Positions 15,775 through 24,084 of a stretch of 64,000 bases of DNA are shown here, piece after piece. Below the pieces are notes generated by a model that saw only the letters and a program-made list of their open reading frames with translations, did not search any database and was not told the DNA's origin. The number at the start of each line of letters is the position of its first letter. Positions within the stretch are counted from its first letter, which is position 1. The stretch is from SKGN01 sp050948865 (GTDB lineage Bacteria > Bacillota_I > Bacilli_A > RF39 > UBA660): assembly GCA_050948865.1 (NCBI GenBank), contig JBMNEQ010000002.1:62001-126000 (forward strand), given 5' to 3'. The position numbers and the translations under genes are program-made.

Positions 15775-17476
15775 AACTTTTTTTCTTGATGTAGTAATGA
15801 TAATATTAATATTTGTTATTTTATTTATGTTTTTTATAAAATCTTATTATGGTTTTTTTGATAGTACTTATTTAAATATTTTTTCTAATAATTTAGAAGA
15901 AGGATTTTTTAAAGAAGGATTATATTATATATTTCCTAAGTTTCTTTTTATTCTGTTTTGTTATTTAAGTTTAAGATATATTATATTTAAGCTTAAAATA
16001 ACATTAGATATTAAAGTTTTTAAAAAAAGAATAAATTTAAATTCAGTGTTATTAAAAGTTAAATGGTTTTTGTTATTGATTTTTATTTTGTTAGGAATTT
16101 TTCTTATAAGTAATAATTTAAATATTTTAAATTATAATAATTATAAGAGTGTAGGTTTAAAGGTTTCCAAAGAAAGTAATAATTTAGTTTATTTTGATGA
16201 TGTAGTTATTTTTTCAGAACCGACTAGCATAATAGAAGTTAATATAGATACTTTAGGTAATGAATTGCCTACTTCTAAAAGTGCCGGTGATTTACCTGTG
16301 ATTTTATCATTAACAATAGAAGGAACAACCTTAAAGACTTTTGGAGAAATAAAGGTTCAAGGTTCTTCGACAGCTTATTGGCCTAAAAAAAATTGGTCTT
16401 TAAAGTTTTATGCTGATGCTAAAAGAGAAGAGAAACTTCGATTAAAAATAGGAGATTCTATTGCTTCTGATAAATGGATTGCGAAAGCAGAATGGATAGA
16501 TCCAACAATGTTAAGAAATGCTTTATCATATAATTTATGGGGTTCAATGGTTAAAAGTAGAAAAACATTTCCTAAATATGAAGTAGATAATGCTTGGATA
16601 GGAAATAATAATATGCAAAAGGGACTTCAAACTGAAGCCCAAGGATTTCCTAAAGCTCATCCAATACATGTAAAAGTAAATGATGAACATTATGGATTAT
16701 CAATGTTACTTTTAGGACATGATCCTTTAAATTTTAATATTGATAAAAATAATCCAAAACATATTTATATGGAGTTTGATGCTCGGGGTGGTTATACTTT
16801 AGTAAAAACATGGGAAAAGTTTTCAGCTGAAGGTGTTGGAAAATGGATTGATGGTTATTACCCTTCTAATGAAGATTTTACTTATGAACAACTTTTAGCG
16901 ATAGATAGATTAGGAAAATTTATTAATGGTTCTTTGGATAATTTTAAAGCAAACTTTTCTAAGTATTTAGATAAAACAAATATGATTGATATGTTATTAT
17001 TTTTAGAAGTTATATATGATTGGGATGCTGTGGCCCAAGATATAGAAATGGTTACTTATGATTTAGAGAAATGGTATATGCTTCCTTGGGATAAAGATAC
17101 GACTTTTGGAATGTATTTTGATGGAAGTGGTATTATGGAAGAAACAGAAAATAAATTATTAATAAATTATGAAGAAGAAAAGTTAACCCAAAAACCGTGG
17201 TATAAAACTTATCATACATTTAAACCAGATATTGAACAGCGTTATGCAGAGTTAAGAAATGATGATATTTTTACTGTTAATAATCTTTCTAGGTTAGCAG
17301 AAGGAATTATTAAAAAGATTCCAACTGAATTATGGAAAATTGAAAAGAATAAATGGAAAGAATATAAAAGGCCTTCTTATGATGATACTAGCACTTATCA
17401 AGTAATTTCTTGGTTTGAAGAACGTTTAAAAGTTTTAGATAAACATTTTGATTATCATAAAAAGCTTAATAAATAA
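15761..17476 (+). CDS. Membrane-anchored CotH-family protein kinase-like protein
   Basis: 571 residues. Residues 1-130 hold three membrane helices, an unusual anchor for this family. After about residue 165 the CotH fold begins: IKVQGSSTAYWPKKNWSLKFY (nucleotide-loop and lysine region), WIAKAEWIDPTMLRNALSY, a HPIHVKVNDEHYGL segment and the DxD-type LPWDKDTTFGMYFD catalytic region near residue 445. CotH of Bacillus is an atypical spore-coat kinase that phosphorylates serines of CotB and CotG. The topology places the kinase-like domain outside the membrane. It overlaps a small membrane gene and ends at a strong terminator. The role could be spore coat or another surface polymer; no substrate is visible here. 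Confidence 0.8.
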   Translation: MKRIKTFFLDVVMIILIFVILFMFFIKSYYGFFDSTYLNIFSNNLEEGFFKEGLYYIFPKFLFILFCYLSLRYIIFKLKITLDIKVFKKRINLNSVLLKVKWFLLLIFILLGIFLISNNLNILNYNNYKSVGLKVSKESNNLVYFDDVVIFSEPTSIIEVNIDTLGNELPTSKSAGDLPVILSLTIEGTTLKTFGEIKVQGSSTAYWPKKNWSLKFYADAKREEKLRLKIGDSIASDKWIAKAEWIDPTMLRNALSYNLWGSMVKSRKTFPKYEVDNAWIGNNNMQKGLQTEAQGFPKAHPIHVKVNDEHYGLSMLLLGHDPLNFNIDKNNPKHIYMEFDARGGYTLVKTWEKFSAEGVGKWIDGYYPSNEDFTYEQLLAIDRLGKFINGSLDNFKANFSKYLDKTNMIDMLLFLEVIYDWDAVAQDIEMVTYDLEKWYMLPWDKDTTFGMYFDGSGIMEETENKLLINYEEEKLTQKPWYKTYHTFKPDIEQRYAELRNDDIFTVNNLSRLAEGIIKKIPTELWKIEKNKWKEYKRPSYDDTSTYQVISWFEERLKVLDKHFDYHKKLNK

Positions 17477-17498
17477 ATTTACTTATTAAGCTTTTTTT
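17459..17498 (+). terminator. Strong terminator after the CotH-like gene
   Basis: AAAGCTTAATAA pairs with TTATTAAGCTTT, followed by T residues; the left arm overlaps the 3' end of the gene. Confidence 0.85.
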
Positions 17499-17544
17499 AT
17501 GATAAAATGAAGATATCTATTTTAAGTGAAAGGAAGTAAAACAA

Positions 17545-18756
17545 ATGAGTAATGAAAAAACCAAACAAAGAGAACTAGAATTAGATACTAAGGCTTTAAA
17601 GAATGATCAAGATAAAAGGGTTATTCCTTCAGGCTTAGATTTAAAGGTAAGAAAAAAGATTGATCAAAATAAAAAGAAAATTTTAAAATATTTAAAAGCA
17701 AATGATGAAGATTATAATAATTATGAATGGCAAATGCAAAATCGTTTTGATGATATTGATAAATTAAAAGAAGTATTTAATATAGATGAAAAAAGATTGG
17801 AAGAAATTAAAGAAATTTCTAAAAAATATCGTTGGTCAATTTCTCCATATTATTTATCATTATTAGATTTAGAAAATAAAAATGATCCATTATCTTTAAT
17901 GTGTATTCCTAGTATTTTAGAAGGTGAAACCACTGGTGAAAGTGATCCAATGGCTGAAGAATATACTAATCCTGCTGGTTCAATTACTAGAAGATATCCT
18001 GATCGTTTAATTATTAATGTTACTAATTCTTGTGGAACTTATTGTCGTTTTTGTCAAAGAAAAAGGAACATTGGAGAAAGGGATTCTTCTACTAATTTAA
18101 AAGAAATTAATGAATCAATAGAATATATTAAAAATAATAAATATATTCGTGATGTTTTAATAACTGGAGGAGATCCATTAACTTTATCAACGAAAAAATT
18201 AGAAGATATTATTAAAAGAGTAAGGGCGATTAAACATGTAGAAATAATTAGATTAGGAACAAGAATTCCTATAACTATTCCTCAAAGGATAGATAAAGAA
18301 TTGGTTAAAATGTTAAAAAAGTATCATCCGTTATATATAAATTTACATTTTAATCATCCTAAAGAAATAACTAAAGAATCAGTAAAGGCTTGTTCCTTTT
18401 TAGCGGATGCTGGAATTCCTTTAGGGAATCAAACGGTCTTATTAAAAGGGATTAATAATAATAAATATGTAATGTTAAAACTTTGTCAAGAGCTTTTAAA
18501 AGCTCGGGTTAAACCATATTATATCTTTCAAGCGAAAAAGGTTAAAGGGACTTTGCATTTTGTTTGTGAGATAAAAGAAGGGATAGAAATAGTTAATTTT
18601 TTAAGAGGAAATACTAGTGGTTTAGCGATTCCGTCTTATATAGTTAATTCTCCCAATGGACTTGGGAAGGTTAATTTAGCAAAAAAGAATTATGAATTTT
18701 TAGAAAATGGGAAAATAAAATTAACAACTTGGGAGGGAAAAGAATTAATTTATTAA
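17545..18756 (+). CDS. kamA: Lysine 2,3-aminomutase family radical SAM enzyme
   Basis: 403 residues. The radical SAM cluster motif CGTYCRFCQRKR (CxxxCxxC) is near residue 170, followed by the SAM-contacting ITGGDPL; SPNGLGKV near the C-terminus contains a lysine in the position where family members bind PLP. KamA interconverts lysine and beta-lysine using an Fe4S4 cluster, SAM and PLP; EpmB relatives do this for EF-P modification, but they are shorter. The products can feed lysine fermentation or osmolyte synthesis. No companion kam genes are adjacent. The gene has its own AAAGGAAG ribosome site, alone between two intergenic regions. Exact substrate not provable by eye. Confidence 0.85.
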   Translation: MSNEKTKQRELELDTKALKNDQDKRVIPSGLDLKVRKKIDQNKKKILKYLKANDEDYNNYEWQMQNRFDDIDKLKEVFNIDEKRLEEIKEISKKYRWSISPYYLSLLDLENKNDPLSLMCIPSILEGETTGESDPMAEEYTNPAGSITRRYPDRLIINVTNSCGTYCRFCQRKRNIGERDSSTNLKEINESIEYIKNNKYIRDVLITGGDPLTLSTKKLEDIIKRVRAIKHVEIIRLGTRIPITIPQRIDKELVKMLKKYHPLYINLHFNHPKEITKESVKACSFLADAGIPLGNQTVLLKGINNNKYVMLKLCQELLKARVKPYYIFQAKKVKGTLHFVCEIKEGIEIVNFLRGNTSGLAIPSYIVNSPNGLGKVNLAKKNYEFLENGKIKLTTWEGKELIY

Positions 18757-18819
18757 TCCTATTGTCTTTTTAGTAGTAGAAATCTTTAATTATGTTATAG
18801 TAATATTAGGTGATGGTTT

Positions 18820-19806
18820 ATGGTAGGAAATTTAAAAGAACAAGAAGATTTTATCTTAAAACAATTATTGAAAAAGGAAACTAATATTTTTATAATGGTA
18901 AATAATTATCTAAATTTATTAGAAGAAGAATATTTTAATAGTGCTCTTTTTTATATTGAAAGTTTAAAAAGGAAAGGTTATCAATTAATTGATCAATGTT
19001 TTAAAAAAGAAAAATTAATTGATGAAAATTTAATTGCTTTTTACGCTAGTATGAAAGTTTATGATTTTAAAGTTCAAGATTATATTAAGCAGTTTAGTTG
19101 GAAGGCTAAAATATCTTATTTAGCTGAGTATAATTTTCAAACAAGAGAATTAAGTTTTAATCAAGAAAAATTAAAAGAAGTAGAAAATGATAATACTATA
19201 AATAAATATAATTATTTAATAATGGAATCTATTAATCATGAAATAAGACATGCTTATCAATATAAATTAGAAAAAGGTTTATCTCTTTTAAAAGATAAAG
19301 AAATAGATTTTTATGCTTTATATGATTGGATATTTTTTCATTTAGTAAAAATAAAAGAGCCATCTTTATATGAAAAATATCATGATTTATTTCCTTTTGA
19401 ATATGATGCAGTTTTATATAGTAGAAAAACTTTGTTTGAAGATTTTAATAAATATTTTTCTTTTGTTCCGAAACATTTAATATTTGAAAGAAATTATCAA
19501 ACAATAAAATATATTTTTCAACATAATAATAATCCTTTAACTAACGAAAAGTTCTTTTATAGGGATTATGCTTATTTAATGTTACGAATTCATTCTAGAT
19601 TATTAAAAGATAATAAAAATATTAAGTCTAAAATAGAGGAGTTTTCTCGATCAGCGAAAAGATTTCAAGATTCAGAGTTTAAAAGGTTAATGCGGGGTGA
19701 TGATAGTATTTATTTGGATGTTATTAGAGAATTTAAAGAAAAAGAGATAAAAACATTAAATGTTTTTGCAGAAATTCTTCAGTATAAAGAAGATAGTTTA
19801 GAATAG
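18820..19806 (+). CDS. Putative HExxH metalloprotease-like protein
   Basis: 328 residues, no signal peptide or membrane helix. The zinc-binding motif appears in INHEIRHAYQY (about residues 138-148); a PFEYDAV segment some 50 residues later could supply the third ligand glutamate. The rest is helical and rich in K, F and Y and matches no family I know. It is 13 bases upstream of the FISUMP-domain gene and so probably in the same transcript. A role in processing that protein is possible but unsupported. It is also possible that the fold is a peptidase relic. Confidence 0.6.
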   Translation: MVGNLKEQEDFILKQLLKKETNIFIMVNNYLNLLEEEYFNSALFYIESLKRKGYQLIDQCFKKEKLIDENLIAFYASMKVYDFKVQDYIKQFSWKAKISYLAEYNFQTRELSFNQEKLKEVENDNTINKYNYLIMESINHEIRHAYQYKLEKGLSLLKDKEIDFYALYDWIFFHLVKIKEPSLYEKYHDLFPFEYDAVLYSRKTLFEDFNKYFSFVPKHLIFERNYQTIKYIFQHNNNPLTNEKFFYRDYAYLMLRIHSRLLKDNKNIKSKIEEFSRSAKRFQDSEFKRLMRGDDSIYLDVIREFKEKEIKTLNVFAEILQYKEDSLE

Positions 19807-19819
19807 AAGTGGTGAAGTT

Positions 19820-20815
19820 ATGAAGAAGAGGAATGGTTTTAAAAAAATATTATTATTTATTTTAATATTATTTATTTTAATAATTATTATTTTTAAGGGA
19901 TTAGGTTTTTTTAAACAACAATTATTTGAAAAGGAAGTTAAAAATATTTTAAAAAAAATTAGTTTAAGAATGGAGGAAGAAGATTTATTTCTTCCTTTAA
20001 TTGATGAAACGAATATTAAAAAATATCTAAAGGTAGGTAATAAGAATTATCAAAAACTTGTTTTTTCTAAAGATGAAGAGAGTAATATTTTTATTATGTT
20101 AAAAGGTCAAAATAAATGGGAAGGTTTAACTGCTTGTGGAACATTAAAAGAGATAAAAATAGGAAGAAATATTATTTGCAAAATTCCTTTTATTTGTGGA
20201 GAATCTTTATATGATAAAAGGGATAATAATCAATATCAAACAGTAGAAATAGGAGAGCAGTGTTGGATGGCTGAAGATTTAAGATATAAATGCTCTAATT
20301 ATTTAGAAGGGGAAAATATTTCTACAGAATGGAATTCTTCTTTTGAAGCTTGTGCTCCCCAAGGAGATGATTATGATGGTTTGGTCTACCAATGGAAAGC
20401 GGCGATGGCTGGAGAACTAGATGAAGGTGTGCAGGGATTATGCCCTAATGGATGGTATCTTCCAACTGATACTGATTGGAAGGAATTAGAGTTATATTTA
20501 GGATTAGATATAAAAGAAGTTAATAGAGTAGATTGGCGGGGTTTAGGAATAGGAGATCAATTAAAATCTTTTGAATTTAATTGGTGTTTTAATAATGATA
20601 ATTGTGGAACCTCTGGTTTTAAGGCAATTCCTGGAGGACACCGAGAAACATCAGGAAAGTTAGGTTACTATGATAAAGGAAGTTATTGGTGGTCTTCTAC
20701 TTCAGAAGGTCCTAATGTTTGGGGACGTTCCTTACGCCTTGAAAGTTCAGATATTAGTCGTTTTGCTATTAATAGATTAAATGGCTGGTCAGTAAGATGC
20801 CTTTTAAAAAAATAA
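19820..20815 (+). CDS. Membrane-anchored FISUMP-domain protein
   Basis: 331 residues. One N-terminal membrane helix after KKRNGFKK, then an extracellular part that resembles the two pilin-like proteins downstream along its whole length: GQNKWEGLTACGTLKEIKIG, a short Cys-pair segment, then the FISUMP (Fibrobacter succinogenes major paralogous) domain with QTVEIGEQCWMAEDLRY, GLCPNGWYLPTDTDW, the SYWWSSTSE strand and a terminal SVRCLL. FISUMP domains share the C-type-lectin-like/formylglycine-generating-enzyme fold. Differences from the neighbours: no GFTLIEL prepilin signal, no conserved upstream box, and an AT-rich 3' end without the GC-rich tail, so it is not an obvious diversification target. 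Confidence 0.75.
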   Translation: MKKRNGFKKILLFILILFILIIIIFKGLGFFKQQLFEKEVKNILKKISLRMEEEDLFLPLIDETNIKKYLKVGNKNYQKLVFSKDEESNIFIMLKGQNKWEGLTACGTLKEIKIGRNIICKIPFICGESLYDKRDNNQYQTVEIGEQCWMAEDLRYKCSNYLEGENISTEWNSSFEACAPQGDDYDGLVYQWKAAMAGELDEGVQGLCPNGWYLPTDTDWKELELYLGLDIKEVNRVDWRGLGIGDQLKSFEFNWCFNNDNCGTSGFKAIPGGHRETSGKLGYYDKGSYWWSSTSEGPNVWGRSLRLESSDISRFAINRLNGWSVRCLLKK

Positions 20816-20818
20816 AAT

Positions 20819-20894
20819 GGTAAATTTTACCAGGTAAAAACCGTTGTAAAACCTTGACATGCAATGCTTTAGGTGTTATCTTTAAAGTAGGAGG
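20819..20894 (+). promoter_or_regulatory. Conserved upstream box A of the pilin-FISUMP genes
   Basis: Contains a 15-bp near-palindrome (TGGTAAATTTTACCA), then CGTTGTAAAACC, TTGACA at 20854-20859, 17 bp, TATCTT at 20877-20882 and AAAGTAGGAGG. The same block stands before the genes at 22992 and 63704. TTGACA/TATCTT reads as a sigma-A promoter, but the start would fall on the ribosome site, so the block may have a further role. Confidence 0.65.
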
Positions 20895-20904
20895 TAGCTA
20901 GAGT

Positions 20905-21996
20905 ATGAAGTTTTTATTTAAGAAGAAAAAACAAGGTTTTACATTAATTGAATTATTAGCAGTAATAGTTATTTTAGCAATCGTCTTAGCTATCGCTTTA
21001 CCTTCTATTACAGGATTAATAGGAAATACTACAAAGAAGGCTTTTTTAATGGATGCAAAGATGGTAATAAAAGCAATAGACTATCAACTTCTAGAAGGTT
21101 ATGATTTAGAAAGTAGTCCAATTACTAAGAGAAATTTTGACGAAGTACTAAATTTAAGTGCTAAAAATTATGAAAGTGTTAGTGTAGCACTTGATGAAAA
21201 GGATGAACCATATGTAAAGTTGGTAGGTCAAAACAAATGGGAAGGTTTAACTACTTGTGGAACTTATAAAGATATGTTGATAGGTAAAACAAATGAAATA
21301 AAATGTGAAGTTTCTTTTGTTTGTGGTAAAAAGTTTTTTGATCTAAGATATTATTCAGATGGTATAAAGAACACATATAAAACAGTTCAAATAGGGGATC
21401 AATGTTGGTTTGCGGAGAATCTTCGTTATACAGGGGAGGGAACTGAAAATTTTTGTTTAGTTGATTCTATAGATGATTGGAAAGATGAATCGTCTTATGG
21501 TGCTTGTATGAAAAATACAGATGATTCTTGTGATTACGAAGAAAATTATTGTGAATGGGATTTTGATGAAGAAGTTTTATATCAATGGGGAGCAGTAATG
21601 AATGATAAATTAGAATCTCAAAATGAAGAAGTTATTCAAGGATTATGTCCAGACGGTTGGCACTTGCCTACTGTTGCAGAATGGGATACATTAGTTGAAA
21701 AGCTAGGTAATGAAAGTTCAGTAGGTGCCAAATTAAAAAGTTTTTCGGAATGGAATGGAGACAAAGTAGAGAATTCGGGATTCAATGCCCGACCTGCTGG
21801 TTACCGCGATATGTTGGGGGTTCTTAATAACGTGGGGTATAGCGTGGATTGGTGGTCGTCATCTCTTGAGGATGGCTCTAAAGTTTGTGGACGTTACATG
21901 AATTCGGATAATTCTAATGTTTATCACAATTCGTATTCTCAGGGTAATGGTTGTTCAGTCCGTTGCGTCCGGGACTTAAATTCGGTAAGCCCGTAA
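20905..21996 (+). CDS. Prepilin-like FISUMP protein with DGR-like variable C-terminus (copy 1)
   Basis: 363 residues. KKKKQGFTLIELLAVIVILAI is a textbook type IV prepilin signal: cleavage after the Gly and a hydrophobic helix with Glu at +5. A pilin-like middle part (VKLVGQNKWEGLTTCGTY) leads to a FISUMP domain with TVQIGDQCWFAENLRYTG, GLCPDGWHLPTVAEWDTL and the C-terminal C-lectin-like half. From codon 302 (21808) the sequence differs from its neighbour mostly at first and second codon positions and becomes visibly GC-richer, then ends in the shared SVRCVRDLNS tail. This is the pattern of a target gene of a diversity-generating retroelement. The protein is probably exposed on a pilus or pseudopilus; the assembly machinery is not in the window. 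Confidence 0.85.
   Translation: MKFLFKKKKQGFTLIELLAVIVILAIVLAIALPSITGLIGNTTKKAFLMDAKMVIKAIDYQLLEGYDLESSPITKRNFDEVLNLSAKNYESVSVALDEKDEPYVKLVGQNKWEGLTTCGTYKDMLIGKTNEIKCEVSFVCGKKFFDLRYYSDGIKNTYKTVQIGDQCWFAENLRYTGEGTENFCLVDSIDDWKDESSYGACMKNTDDSCDYEENYCEWDFDEEVLYQWGAVMNDKLESQNEEVIQGLCPDGWHLPTVAEWDTLVEKLGNESSVGAKLKSFSEWNGDKVENSGFNARPAGYRDMLGVLNNVGYSVDWWSSSLEDGSKVCGRYMNSDNSNVYHNSYSQGNGCSVRCVRDLNSVSP
21808..21954 (+). repeat. DGR-like variable repeat, copy 1
   Basis: 147 bp that align without gaps to 23889-24035. In the first 14 codons the two differ at ten second positions and four first positions but only two third positions, the reverse of normal divergence and as expected if AAY/ANN template codons had been mutated at adenines. 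Flanked by the identical tail at 21955-22003. Confidence 0.65.
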
Positions 21997-22003
21997 GGCG
22001 AAG
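21955..22003 (+). repeat. Conserved GC-rich tail after variable repeat 1 (IMH-like)
   Basis: 49 bp matching 24036-24084 with three differences, including GTCCGTTGCGTCCGGGACTT, a short GCC/GGC hairpin over the stop codon and GGCGAAG after it. Similarity stops directly after this block. In DGRs a GC-rich IMH element plus hairpin marks the end of the variable repeat. Confidence 0.6.
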
Positions 22004-22254
22004 GAGACTTTGTTAAGTTAACTGTATGTGAATTGCATAATAAAAGGTTATAAATATTGTAAAGTTAAAAAGTCATAACTTGCAAATATTTAAGACTTTT
22101 TATGTTATCAATTATAATTGTCTTATCTCATAATAAAAGGAGTTGATTAAAATGAGAAAAGACATTATAATTGAAAAATTATTAATGAAAGGAGAAATAG
22201 AAGTAGTTAAGAAAAAGGGGGGTAAGTAAATAAAATAAATCAAATCCCATTGTA
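21997..22254 (+). other. Intergenic region after pilin copy 1
   Basis: Holds the end of the IMH-like tail, a hairpin AAAAAGTC...GACTTTTT at 22066-22103 that could terminate transcription, and a 25-codon reading frame at 22152-22229 (MRKDIIIEKLLMKGEI) with an AAAGGAG site, possibly the remains of a gene. An 8-bp-stem hairpin (AATCCCAT/ATGGGATT) at about 22240-22263 runs into the transposase remnant. Confidence 0.5.
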
Positions 22255-22735
22255 GGGATGGGATTACTTATTGATAATAATGGCTTACCAGTTTTTTATG
22301 ATGTTTTTCTAAGATAAAACAACTTCTAAAAAGATTATAAATAAAACAATTAATAATTTAGAATTAAACAAAGTAGTTGTCGTTGCTGATAATGGTGTAT
22401 ATTCACAAGAAAATGTGTATTTATTAGGAATTAAAGGGAATAGATATATAATTTCTAAATCAGTAAAAAAACATTGGAATATCAAACCAAAAAAATCAGA
22501 AGAAGTAAGTTTAAGAGAATGGGCTTTAGAAGGAAATGTATAAGAGCATTAAGAATAAAAGATTCATTTAGAATAATTAAAAGTGATTTAGAAGGATAAT
22601 CTTGTATAAGGTTTTAAAATATCTAGATAAATCAACATTAAATACTAAAGATTGGACACAAGGTATTATTATAGAAAAATGAAAAGATCATTAATTAATT
22701 TTCAAATTAATCATATTGAAGATGGCTATTATTAA
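22255..22735 (+). pseudogene. Degenerate IS1634-like (IS4 superfamily) transposase
   Basis: Broken across frames and by stops. Recognisable pieces in order: GMGLLIDNNGLPVFYDVF, then KVVVVADNGVYSQENVYLL with the second catalytic Asp, GNRYIISKSVKKHW, and RIKDSFRIIKSDLEG with the third acidic residue region. This order is that of IS1634-type DDE transposases. The N-terminal third is missing. It lies between the two pilin genes and looks inert. Confidence 0.75.
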
Positions 22736-22813
22736 ATAATAAACGGGACTAAATATATAAATTTAATATCATTAAAAAACTTATAATTACATATGACGAG
22801 ACTTATATATTAT

Positions 22814-22867
22814 AAAAAAGGCAAGATTAAACCTTGTATTTGCATAGATTAAGCCTTGCCTTTTTTC
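22814..22867 (+). terminator. Hairpin/terminator at the end of the IS remnant
   Basis: AAAAAGGCAAG pairs with CTTGCCTTTTT across a loop of about 29 bases; T run follows. Probably derived from the IS end; it insulates the following promoter. Confidence 0.6.
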
Positions 22868-22904
22868 TTTTTAACTGTCAAACTCAGGAAATAGTTAAAT
22901 GAAC

Positions 22905-22982
22905 TGGTAAAATTTACCAAGGGAAAACTGTTGTAAAACCTTGACACGCAATGCTTTAGGTGCTATCTTTAAAGTAGGAGGT
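22905..22982 (+). promoter_or_regulatory. Conserved upstream box B of the pilin-FISUMP genes
   Basis: Perfect palindrome-like TGGTAAAATTTACCA, TGTTGTAAAACC, TTGACA at 22941-22946, 17 bp, TATCTT at 22964-22969, AAAGTAGGAGG. Nearly identical to box A over about 75 bp although the flanking DNA is unrelated. Confidence 0.65.
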
Positions 22983-22991
22983 AGTTAGAGT

Positions 22992-24077
22992 ATGGAGTTT
23001 TTATTTAAGAAGAAAAAACAAGGTTTTACATTAATTGAATTACTAGCAGTAGTAATAATATTAGGTGTAATTGCCATAATAGCAGTTCCTACTATTAAAG
23101 GAGTAATAAAAAATTCAACTAGAGAAGCTTTTATAGTTGATGCTAAAAACGTAATAAAAGCAGTAGATTTTTATATGCTTGATGATGAAGATGTTTCTTT
23201 ATTAGAAGGTTTAGAACTATCATCATTAGAAGATATATTAAATATAAGTAGTTCTAACTATAGTAGTATAAAGATATCATTTGATCGACATTTAAATCCT
23301 TTTATAAAATTAGTTGGTAAAGATAAATGGCAAGGTTTAATGGCTTGTGGAACATATAATGATTTACAAGTAGGCTCTGATATAGATTGTGAAGTTCCTC
23401 CTTTTCCAGCAATACTTCCTGATGGACAGTTATGTGGTAGTGTATTTTATGATGGAAGAGATGGTAATAAATATAAAACAGTTCAAATAGGGGATCAATG
23501 TTGGTTTGCGGAGAATCTAAGGTATACGGGAAGTGGTTGTTTAGTTGATTCCACAGAGGATTGGAATAAGGCTACTTCTTATGGGGCATGTATGATGCAT
23601 ATTGAAGAAAAGGATGCTTTGAATGAAAATGTTCCTGATTGGGCTAAAAATAAAGAGGTCTTATATCAATGGGGAGCAGCAATGAATGGTAAATTAAATC
23701 CTCAAACTGTAGAAGATAGACAAGGATTATGTCCTAATGGCTGGCATTTACCTACTGATGTAGAATGGGGTACGTTAATTGATGGGTTAAATGGTTCAGC
23801 TGGTGTTAAATTAAAAAGTACTCCACCGGTTTGGGATGGAGAGGAGCAGGATAATTCGGGGTTTAATGCTCGTCCTATTGGTTATCGCTATACGTCGGGG
23901 GATCTTTTGTTCGCGGGGTTTTACGCAGGTTGGTGGTCGTCCTCTTCTGGTGAGGATGATAATGCATGGCGTCGCACCGCCCAATCAAGTACTTCTGGTA
24001 TTTTTCACAATACATCTTCTCAGGCTTACGGTTATTCGGTCCGTTGCGTCCGGGACTTAAATTCGGCAAGCCCGTAG
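22992..24077 (+). CDS. Prepilin-like FISUMP protein with DGR-like variable C-terminus (copy 2)
   Basis: 361 residues, closely similar to copy 1 at the signal (KKKKQGFTLIELLAVVIIL), in KLVGKDKWQGLMACGTY and in the FISUMP core (TVQIGDQCWFAENLRYTG, GLCPNGWHLPTDVEWGTL), but different in the spacer regions. The last 50 codons before SVRCVRDLNS are visibly GC-rich in an AT-rich gene and differ from copy 1 mainly by amino-acid-changing substitutions, while framework residues (GYR, GWWSSS, CAG-encoded Q, SVRC) stay. Expected to be processed by prepilin peptidase and displayed; the variable half would be a ligand-binding surface. Preceded by box B and followed by a GC-rich hairpin region. Confidence 0.85.
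   Translation: MEFLFKKKKQGFTLIELLAVVIILGVIAIIAVPTIKGVIKNSTREAFIVDAKNVIKAVDFYMLDDEDVSLLEGLELSSLEDILNISSSNYSSIKISFDRHLNPFIKLVGKDKWQGLMACGTYNDLQVGSDIDCEVPPFPAILPDGQLCGSVFYDGRDGNKYKTVQIGDQCWFAENLRYTGSGCLVDSTEDWNKATSYGACMMHIEEKDALNENVPDWAKNKEVLYQWGAAMNGKLNPQTVEDRQGLCPNGWHLPTDVEWGTLIDGLNGSAGVKLKSTPPVWDGEEQDNSGFNARPIGYRYTSGDLLFAGFYAGWWSSSSGEDDNAWRRTAQSSTSGIFHNTSSQAYGYSVRCVRDLNSASP
23889..24035 (+). repeat. DGR-like variable repeat, copy 2
   Basis: Gap-free partner of 21808-21954. Codon pairs such as TAT/GAT, ACG/ATG, TCG/TTG, GAT/GTT and GCG/GTG keep the third base while changing the residue. The associated template repeat and reverse transcriptase were not found in the window. Confidence 0.65.
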
Positions 24078-24084
24078 GGCGAAG
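24036..24084 (+). repeat. Conserved GC-rich tail after variable repeat 2 (IMH-like)
   Basis: Shared with 21955-22003. A perfect hairpin GCCC-GTA-GGGC sits over the TAG stop, framed by TTCG and CGAA that can extend the stem around a bulge. Confidence 0.6.

Noticed and set aside
20819..20900. Riboswitch upstream of the pilin genes
   Set aside because: I could not match it to preQ1, c-di-GMP, SAM, TPP or other known classes, and only very short stems can be drawn; kept as a conserved promoter-like box.
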